Below are positions 1 through 4,870 of a DNA stretch of 7,356 nt, one piece after another. The notes below the pieces were generated by a model that ran no database searches, was not told the DNA's origin, and was given only the letters and a program-made list of their open reading frames with translations. The translations under genes and the position numbers were made by a program. Source of the stretch: Fimiplasma intestinipullorum (GTDB lineage Bacteria > Bacillota_I > Bacilli_A > Erysipelotrichales > Coprobacillaceae); contig DVMJ01000083.1 of NCBI GenBank assembly GCA_018715065.1, positions 1 to 7,356 on the forward strand, given 5' to 3'. Each line of letters begins with the position of its first letter. Positions within the stretch are counted from its first letter, which is position 1.

Positions 1-1289
1 GTATCGGTTCGAACATAACTCAGATTATCCTCTGTCACTTCACCTAACAGATCATTGACCTGATAGACATCCACGGTCCAGTTACTGTTGAATCGGATAA
101 CATTACGGGATTGAATTCGATTCTCCCAATAACCCTCGGTCAAATTCAAAGAGGTATCGTTATTATTGGTGCTTTCATGATTGACCTGACAGACGATGTC
201 CGGCTCTATATCCCCGGAAACACAATTGAATAAGGTCCAGTAGGAACCAGCACCGGCAATAGAATAAACTCTAACGACAAAGCAGAGTTCCCCATTGGCA
301 TTGAGATAAGGCCTAGCCTCTGCGACATTTTCATCAGCAATCGTTTGATTGACCACATTAGTGATCATCTCTTCTGTAATATATTCTGATTCGGATGGCA
401 ACTCAGATTTCCAATCATTCATATGATCGGTCAGGACTTGTTTGACCGTTTCCCTGAATGTTTCGTCTGTCATGCCCATGATACTCAGCAATTCTTCATC
501 GCTCAATGCCTGACCCGTACTCATGGAGACATTATAGATACGGTATTCAGGATAATGATAATACGGACTGGTCAAAACATTGATCGAGATCACATCCTGG
601 GCTCGACCCCAGGCATAAAGCATGCGGTTCAAGGATGGTTCTGCATCCGGCATCTCTTCCAGCTGCTGATAGACTTGCTCGTCAAGCAATGCATACAGTT
701 CATCATATATTTCCTGGTTGATGGCATCGGCCTTCCCACGACTCAGGTTAATGTGAGGAATATGATAACATACTTTGGTTTCAGGTATCGTTGAGGTAAT
801 GACCTTATAGTCTGAATAAGCATCGGTGACCCAGGCAACAACCATCCCATTATCTTCCATCTCTGTTTTTTGATCCTCGATGGCTGGCTGCTCTTCCTCT
901 GCAACATTTTCCTCAGCTTCCATCATAATAGAAACGGCTTTTTCCGGCTCTTCGTTTTCAATATACATATTCGCCAGTGAAACATAGGCTTCGGCTTTCT
1001 TAGGTTCGATATCGATGGCCTCCAGATACAATGTTTCCGCTTCTTCATAATTCAATTCCGTCACATAGCGCTGGGCTTCCTCCAGTATCGAAGCATAAGA
1101 CTTCTCCTGCGGCCTCAAAAAGATCAGCCAGATAGCTGCCGCACAGGCAAGGATGATAACGAGTATGGCAATAAGCCATAGCTTCCATGTTTTTTTCTTT
1201 TTCGGTGGCTGACTGGACAAAGGGGATCCGCATTTCGCACAAAACTTGGCCCCTGCCTCATTCACATATCCGCATTTTTCGCATTTCAT
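1..1289 (-). CDS. Zinc-ribbon, single-pass membrane protein with TPR-like helices and a long extracytoplasmic region (partial, C-terminus beyond left edge)
   Basis: The frame opens at an ATG at 1289 and stays open for 429 codons to the left edge, so the C-terminus is missing. A GGAGGG ribosome binding site lies at 1304-1299, 9 bases before the ATG. Residues 1-22 form a short zinc ribbon with two CxxC pairs (C3/C6 and C17/C20). A basic stretch (PPKKKK) follows, then one strongly hydrophobic helix at about 35-58. This predicts a cytoplasmic zinc ribbon and an outside C-terminal part. Residues about 66-128 look like two TPR-type helix pairs (NYEEAETLYLEAIDIEP, then AYVSLANMYIENEEPEKAV). Residues about 170-290 (IPHINLSRGKADAINQEI, then YNVSMSTGQALSDEELLSI) faintly resemble the RsiV/PdaC-type DUF3298 fold; this is my recollection, not a search. 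The layout recalls TcaA-like zinc-ribbon envelope proteins. The function is unknown; a role in envelope sensing or protein assembly is inference. It has its own promoter, separate from the operon upstream. Confidence 0.88.
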   Translation of the reverse strand, partial: MKCEKCGYVNEAGAKFCAKCGSPLSSQPPKKKKTWKLWLIAILVIILACAAAIWLIFLRPQEKSYASILEEAQRYVTELNYEEAETLYLEAIDIEPKKAEAYVSLANMYIENEEPEKAVSIMMEAEENVAEEEQPAIEDQKTEMEDNGMVVAWVTDAYSDYKVITSTIPETKVCYHIPHINLSRGKADAINQEIYDELYALLDEQVYQQLEEMPDAEPSLNRMLYAWGRAQDVISINVLTSPYYHYPEYRIYNVSMSTGQALSDEELLSIMGMTDETFRETVKQVLTDHMNDWKSELPSESEYITEEMITNVVNQTIADENVAEARPYLNANGELCFVVRVYSIAGAGSYWTLFNCVSGDIEPDIVCQVNHESTNNNDTSLNLTEGYWENRIQSRNVIRFNSNWTVDVYQVNDLLGEVTEDNLSYVRTD

Positions 1290-1315
1290 GATTCTCTTCC
1301 CTCCATCTTGATTAC

Positions 1316-1344
1316 ATTATACTCTTTTTTTGATGTGTTTTGAG
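1316..1344 (-). promoter_or_regulatory. Probable sigma-A promoter of the zinc-ribbon membrane protein gene
   Basis: Reading the minus strand, a perfect TATAAT -10 box lies at 1321-1316. The best -35 candidate at a 17-base spacing is CTCAAA (1344-1339), which is weak. The spacer contains a run of seven A residues. Transcription would start near 1309, giving a leader of about 20 bases with the GGAGGG ribosome binding site inside it. The promoter sits directly after the probable terminator of the preceding operon, which supports a separate transcription unit. Confidence 0.5.
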
Positions 1345-1355
1345 CAGAAATTGTG

Positions 1356-1390
1356 AAAAAAACATATCATGTCATCTACAGGATATGCTT
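1356..1390 (-). terminator. Probable intrinsic terminator of the rlmI-like/kinase/hydrolase operon, overlapping the end of the hydrolase gene
   Basis: On the minus strand AAGCATATC (1390-1382) can pair with GATATGTTT (1368-1360), giving 9 pairs with one G-U. TGT/ACA can add 3 more pairs inside after a C/U mismatch. The stem runs straight into seven T residues (1362-1356). The left arm lies in the last codons of the hydrolase gene and its TAG stop is inside the loop. The stem is AT-rich, so it may be only partly efficient. Confidence 0.45.
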
Positions 1391-2200
1391 AGGGTCAAAA
1401 CTGATCTTAACTTTTCCATAAGTTATCGAAGAAGCCTTCGAACCAAAGACCATGCCTTCATCCACAAAAGGCTGGCTGGCACGGATGATGATCTCACAAG
1501 CCTGCAAGGCATCATCCAATACCGATACAGGCATGGCCATCGTATAAGGATGACCGGCGTAACCCACGTGTCCGTTAAAATTACGATCAAACAAATTTTC
1601 ATGAACCTTGATTTTCATCAACCCTTGTTTCAAGGTCGTGACACTCTCTTCCAGACAGAGAAGATTGACATTGCAGGCATCACCCGAAAACAGGATGCGC
1701 TCACGCGTATCGATCAGTGAGCAGCTTCCTGCCGTATGCCCCGGCGTTTCGATAACCGCTAGGACCCTACCGCCAAGATCAAAGACCATGCCCTCTTGCA
1801 AGGCTTTTAAACGGGGCATCTGAGGTGTACGATAGATATCCTCACGTGTACAGTGATAGACATCCTTAGATCCCATCTCTAATAAGAGATCTACGTACGC
1901 AGCGATCGCATCATAATCGATCGGTTGTAAAGAAGAGGCATCGGCCGGGTGAACATACACTTCACTAAACTGAGCTGCACCTCCGATATGATCCAAATGT
2001 CCATGCGTCAAAACCACATCATAGGGAAGAGGTGTCAATGAACGTATCAATGCCGGCAGATCGGTCATGCCCACTCCAGTATCGATCAAAAGAGCCCGTT
2101 CTTCGCCGATGACTAAAAACATCGCCGCCATGCCAGCTTCATTGATCACATAGGTATCTCTGGCAATCTCACAAACCTGATATGTCGTCAAGTAAGCCAT
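1376..2200 (-). CDS. Metallo-beta-lactamase-fold hydrolase (glyoxalase II-like metal site)
   Basis: A 274-residue soluble protein with no signal peptide. Counting from the ATG at 2200, the metal-site motifs are complete: the IDTG strand turn at 39-42, HGHLDH with H66, H68, D70 and H71, PGHTAG with H155, SGDA with D174 (the usual bridging aspartate) and GHP with H217. This is the full binuclear ligand set of the MBL superfamily (Lactamase_B, PF00753), so an active zinc or iron hydrolase is expected. The substrate cannot be read from the sequence; thioesters, lactones and phosphoesters are all possible, and beta-lactam hydrolysis is not indicated. The frame extends two codons upstream to a TTG at 2206, but that is only 3 bases from the AGGAGG ribosome binding site, whereas the ATG is 9 bases away. 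The gene is last in the operon, 15 bases after the kinase stop, with its ribosome binding site touching that stop, so translational coupling is likely. Confidence 0.93.
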   Translation of the reverse strand: MAYLTTYQVCEIARDTYVINEAGMAAMFLVIGEERALLIDTGVGMTDLPALIRSLTPLPYDVVLTHGHLDHIGGAAQFSEVYVHPADASSLQPIDYDAIAAYVDLLLEMGSKDVYHCTREDIYRTPQMPRLKALQEGMVFDLGGRVLAVIETPGHTAGSCSLIDTRERILFSGDACNVNLLCLEESVTTLKQGLMKIKVHENLFDRNFNGHVGYAGHPYTMAMPVSVLDDALQACEIIIRASQPFVDEGMVFGSKASSITYGKVKISFDPKHIL

Positions 2201-2209
2201 ATCCAAGAT

Positions 2210-2217
2210 CCTCCTTT
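2210..2217 (-). promoter_or_regulatory. Ribosome binding site that decides the hydrolase start
   Basis: AAAGGAGG on the minus strand overlaps the TAA stop of the kinase gene (2218-2216). The spacing from GGAGG is 3 bases to the TTG at 2206 and 9 bases to the ATG at 2200, so the ATG is the likely start. The overlap with the upstream stop suggests coupled translation. Confidence 0.75.
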
Positions 2218-3397
2218 ATTTTGACTGTCGATAGGGCAAGATCACCCGCATCTCAAGTGTCTTCTCCCCTTTTTTATGCGCACTGATCTCACCCTGATGC
2301 GCCATGGTAATGGCTTTAGCGATTGCCAACCCTAAACCATATCCAGACTTACCGCTCTTGCCGGATTGGCGATAAAAACGATCAAACCAATGATTGAGAT
2401 CCTGATTCAGATCCTGTTCGGTTGGATTCGTTACACTCAAATATAGACGATTGGCTTTACGGTAAAGATCCAAAGTAATCACCGCTTGTGGGCTGGCATA
2501 TTTTAAAGCATTTTCCAGGAAAATGGACAACAATTCAGACAAGTATTTTTGATTGCCATAGAAATGGATATCCGGTTCAATATGATATTTTAGCTGCATT
2601 CCATTCGTAATGGCAAGACCCTCAAAAGAAGCTGCCATTTCCGCATAAACAGCGGACAAGTCAAATGTCTGCATGACCATCTTGACCCCTTCTTCAGTCC
2701 TTGCCAGCATCATCAGATCATTCGTCAGGTCGGTCATGCGCTTTACCTGGGCTTCAATGCCCTTGGTCCATTCATTTTCACCTAGTTCCAGTTCAATCAT
2801 ATCAGCATTTGCCTGAATGATTGCCAGTGGTGTTTTAAGTTCATGTCCGGCGTTCGTAATCAGCTGCTTTTGGCGCATATCATTTTCAATAACAGACTTG
2901 AACACCAGTTTAGAAATGATCACAATCAGGATAAACACGGCTGCCAGACCAAATAAAGAGACAAGAATACTGCTCAAAAAGAAATTCTGAAAAATATCCA
3001 GCTGGTGCTCACAGTTCAAGAAGATGACGATCTTCCCGCCTTCATCATCATACACCCGATAGCGAAAATGGGATCTGAACCCTACGGTAGAATCAAGGAC
3101 AGAAGTTGCTTCTGCGATAGCTTCCTCGTCATCCACATCTCTGATTTGGCTGGTGTTCACTTTCTGAACGACACCCTCCTGATCAAAGCGTACAAAATAA
3201 AAACGTGAATCGAAAGGTTTCCCAGAGAAAAGGTCTTCATCGCAATGGATATAAACTTTTTCAATCAAGCGATCGGTATCCTCGATCAAATGGCGATAGT
3301 TCAAACCATTGATAGCGGCTACGATCAAGAACAAGACAGCAAACATAGAACCCATCGCTATACCGATAAAGCGTCGCCTGAGTTTTGCGATTACCAA
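2216..3397 (-). CDS. Membrane sensor histidine kinase, no response regulator in the window
   Basis: About 393 residues, numbered from the TTG at 3397. Two transmembrane helices at about 11-34 and 140-164 flank an extracytoplasmic sensor region of about 105 residues with no family I recognise. There is no clear HAMP domain; the second helix runs almost directly into the dimerisation domain. The H-box reads NAGHELKTPLA with phospho-acceptor H185. The HATPase_c domain has an N-box (FLENALKYA, N296), an F-box (WFDRFYR, 337-343) and a G2-box (GYGLGLAIA, from 352). The usual DxGxG G1 motif is replaced by SVTNPTEQ, with N where the adenine-contacting Asp would be; I recall similar changes in other Firmicutes kinases, so it need not be inactive. 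The frame extends upstream to another TTG at 3415, but only the TTG at 3397 is spaced correctly from the GGGGGTG site, and it gives the typical basic N-terminus (VIAKLRRRF) before the first helix. The gene follows the methyltransferase by 24 bases and precedes the hydrolase. The signal and the phosphorylation partner are unknown. Confidence 0.92.
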   Translation of the reverse strand: MVIAKLRRRFIGIAMGSMFAVLFLIVAAINGLNYRHLIEDTDRLIEKVYIHCDEDLFSGKPFDSRFYFVRFDQEGVVQKVNTSQIRDVDDEEAIAEATSVLDSTVGFRSHFRYRVYDDEGGKIVIFLNCEHQLDIFQNFFLSSILVSLFGLAAVFILIVIISKLVFKSVIENDMRQKQLITNAGHELKTPLAIIQANADMIELELGENEWTKGIEAQVKRMTDLTNDLMMLARTEEGVKMVMQTFDLSAVYAEMAASFEGLAITNGMQLKYHIEPDIHFYGNQKYLSELLSIFLENALKYASPQAVITLDLYRKANRLYLSVTNPTEQDLNQDLNHWFDRFYRQSGKSGKSGYGLGLAIAKAITMAHQGEISAHKKGEKTLEMRVILPYRQSK

Positions 3398-3404
3398 TGC
3401 GTCA

Positions 3405-3413
3405 CACCCCCCC
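3405..3413 (-). promoter_or_regulatory. Ribosome binding site of the kinase gene inside a seven-G run
   Basis: The minus strand reads seven G residues (3413-3407) followed by TG. GGGGGTG matches the anti-Shine-Dalgarno sequence apart from one G in place of A. It lies 7 bases before the TTG at 3397 and downstream of the other possible TTG at 3415, so it favours the inner start. No ATG is available until about 14 codons further in, inside the first membrane helix. Confidence 0.55.
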
Positions 3414-3421
3414 AATTGCTA

Positions 3422-4624
3422 TTAGAATTCATCGCAAACCTGAAAAATATAAAACTTCAAATAGTTGGACTCATCGCTCTGACCAGCCCAGAGGATCGGA
3501 TGATCCGGTGCCTGCTGGCGAAATTCGACCTGACGCAAGCGTTTATGTGCATTCTTAGCCGCTTGAGCAATCGTCTTACTAAATAATTCCGGATCCATGA
3601 AATGAGAACAAGAACATGTCGCCAAATAGCCACCGGACTTTACCAGGCGCATGCCGCGCGTATTGATCTCGCGGTATCCTTTGACAGCATTTTTGATTGA
3701 ATGGCGCGACTTGGTAAACGCTGGCGGATCCAGGATAACGACATCAAACTGCTTTTTTTTCTCTTCTAACGCAGGTAAGAAATCGAAGACATCCGCTACT
3801 TGAAAAGTCACACGATCTTCAAAATGATTCAGACGTGCATTCTCCCGCGCCTGCTCAATGGCGAGCTCTGAAGCATCCACAGCTAAGACCTCACGCGCAC
3901 CACCGTAGGCTGCGTTCAAGGCAAAAGACCCTGTGTGGGTAAAACAATCGAGTACCGTGGCCTCCTTACAGATTCTTTGGATCGCCAATCGATTATATTT
4001 TTGATCTAAGAAAAAGCCTGTCTTCTGACCATTCTCAACATCTACTAAATAACGAACCCCATTCTCTATGATCGGCACCTTCGTATCAAATGGTGCACTG
4101 AGCAGACCTTTATATCTGGGCAGTCCCTCCTGTTCACGGACCTTAGCGTCACTACGCTCATAGATACCGCGAATCACAATGCCGTCCTGTGCTAAGATCG
4201 TCTTTAAGATATCCAGCAATCTCCCTTTGAGACGATCTATACCGTAAAATAAAGATTCAATGACCAGCACATCTTCAAATTTATCAATCACAATACCGGG
4301 CATAAAGTCCGCCTCCCCAAAGACAAGGCGACAGCTGGAAGTATCGACTGTTTTTTTGCGATATTCCCAGGCCTGGGACAAGCGGCGATACCAAAAAGCA
4401 TCATCGATCACTGCATCGGCATCACGGGTCAAGAGTCGAATACGAATCTTACTGTTTAAACTCAGCATCCCTTGTCCAAGTGGATAATCATTCCAGGCAA
4501 TGACTTTGACTACCTCCCCATTCGCATAGTCACCACTGATTGTATCAATTTCATTATCGAATATCCATAGGCCTCCGGCACTAACGGTACGTCCTACTCC
4601 TTTTTTTAATTTGACTATTGCCAT
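3422..4624 (-). CDS. rlmI: RlmI-like class I SAM-dependent 23S rRNA (cytosine-C5) methyltransferase
   Basis: A 400-residue cytoplasmic protein, close to the 396 residues of E. coli RlmI (YccW), which makes m5C1962 in 23S rRNA. Residues about 1-75 form the N-terminal PUA RNA-binding domain (VKLKKGVGRTVSAGGLWIF start). A middle RlmI-type domain holds VFGEADFMPGIVID at 101-114. The Rossmann methyltransferase domain starts with KTGFFLDQKYNR (201-212), followed by the SAM-binding DCFTHTGSFAL (226-236), acidic D250 at the end of strand 2, LDPPAF (298-303), and TCSCSH (336-341), the cysteine motif characteristic of the family. All key motifs are intact, so an active enzyme is expected. The exact target base is inferred from the family; Bacillota members have been less studied. 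The ATG at 4624 has an AAAGGGG ribosome binding site 7 bases upstream (4638-4632). It is the first gene of the three-gene operon. Confidence 0.95.
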   Translation of the reverse strand: MAIVKLKKGVGRTVSAGGLWIFDNEIDTISGDYANGEVVKVIAWNDYPLGQGMLSLNSKIRIRLLTRDADAVIDDAFWYRRLSQAWEYRKKTVDTSSCRLVFGEADFMPGIVIDKFEDVLVIESLFYGIDRLKGRLLDILKTILAQDGIVIRGIYERSDAKVREQEGLPRYKGLLSAPFDTKVPIIENGVRYLVDVENGQKTGFFLDQKYNRLAIQRICKEATVLDCFTHTGSFALNAAYGGAREVLAVDASELAIEQARENARLNHFEDRVTFQVADVFDFLPALEEKKKQFDVVILDPPAFTKSRHSIKNAVKGYREINTRGMRLVKSGGYLATCSCSHFMDPELFSKTIAQAAKNAHKRLRQVEFRQQAPDHPILWAGQSDESNYLKFYIFQVCDEF

Positions 4625-4657
4625 GAATTAACCCCTTTCTCACGATAATATATTTTT

Positions 4658-4687
4658 ATTATAGCACGACCCTCCTATACAACGCAA
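4658..4687 (-). promoter_or_regulatory. Extended -10 sigma-A promoter of the rlmI-like operon
   Basis: On the minus strand a perfect TATAAT lies at 4663-4658 and is preceded by TGC, giving the TGnTATAAT extended -10 form. A partial -35, TTGCGT (4687-4682), lies 18 bases upstream. Transcription would start near 4651, leaving a short leader of about 27 bases with the AAAGGGG ribosome binding site and no room for a riboswitch. This is the only convincing promoter before the three-gene operon. Confidence 0.7.
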
Positions 4688-4740
4688 ACCAAAAAGGTAC
4701 ACCTAGTCCCATACCCTAACACATGACACCCATCAACCAC

Positions 4741-4754
4741 AATCCCATGGGATT
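4741..4754. repeat. Perfect 14-bp palindrome (AATCCCATGGGATT) in the spacer
   Basis: The sequence equals its own reverse complement over 14 bases with no gap. It lies about 54 bp upstream of the -35 of the rlmI-like promoter and about 57 bp beyond the exporter terminator. Having no loop, it is a poor RNA hairpin and looks more like a binding site for a dimeric regulator. No partner copy is visible in the window. The rest of the spacer (4688-4810) holds nothing else I can support. Confidence 0.35.
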
Positions 4755-4810
4755 TGCCGGACTTTTCCTGCATATGGATTTGTTTTGTCGTCTGCCACGC
4801 TGCTCTTCAT

Positions 4811-4860
4811 TATCAAAAAAAGCTGAAACAAGCGAAGATTTCCCTTCTTTTGTTTCAGCT
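4811..4860 (-). terminator. Strong intrinsic terminator of the ABC exporter gene
   Basis: AGCTGAAACAA (4821-4831) and TTGTTTCAGCT (4850-4860) form a perfect 11-bp stem. After a 2x2 mismatch, GAAG/CTTC adds 4 more pairs, leaving a 6-base loop. Reading the minus strand, the stem is followed by TTTTTTGATA (4820-4811). The stem starts 10 bases after the TAA of the exporter gene. There is no T-tract on the plus-strand side, so it works for minus-strand transcription only. Confidence 0.9.
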
Positions 4861-4870
4861 CATATCTTCA

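Noticed and set aside
423..794. A 123-codon plus-strand ORF opposite the zinc-ribbon gene
   Set aside because: It is antisense to a well-supported gene, has no ribosome binding site and shows no domain features. The same applies to the other plus-strand ORFs opposite the hydrolase, kinase, methyltransferase and exporter genes.
1045..1242. A 65-codon minus-strand ORF near the zinc-ribbon gene start
   Set aside because: It is an out-of-frame shadow of the zinc-ribbon gene, whose own frame has a good ribosome binding site, CxxC motifs and a membrane helix.
2201..2206. TTG at 2206 as the hydrolase start
   Set aside because: It is only 3 bases from the ribosome binding site, too close; the ATG at 2200 is 9 bases away.
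4625..4650. A riboswitch or leader RNA before the rlmI-like gene
   Set aside because: The leader from the predicted start site is only about 27 bases and has no stem structure.
4733..4810. A 25-codon minus-strand ORF in the spacer (ATG at 4810)
   Set aside because: It begins directly after the T-tract of the exporter terminator, has no ribosome binding site and no promoter, and shows no recognisable peptide features.
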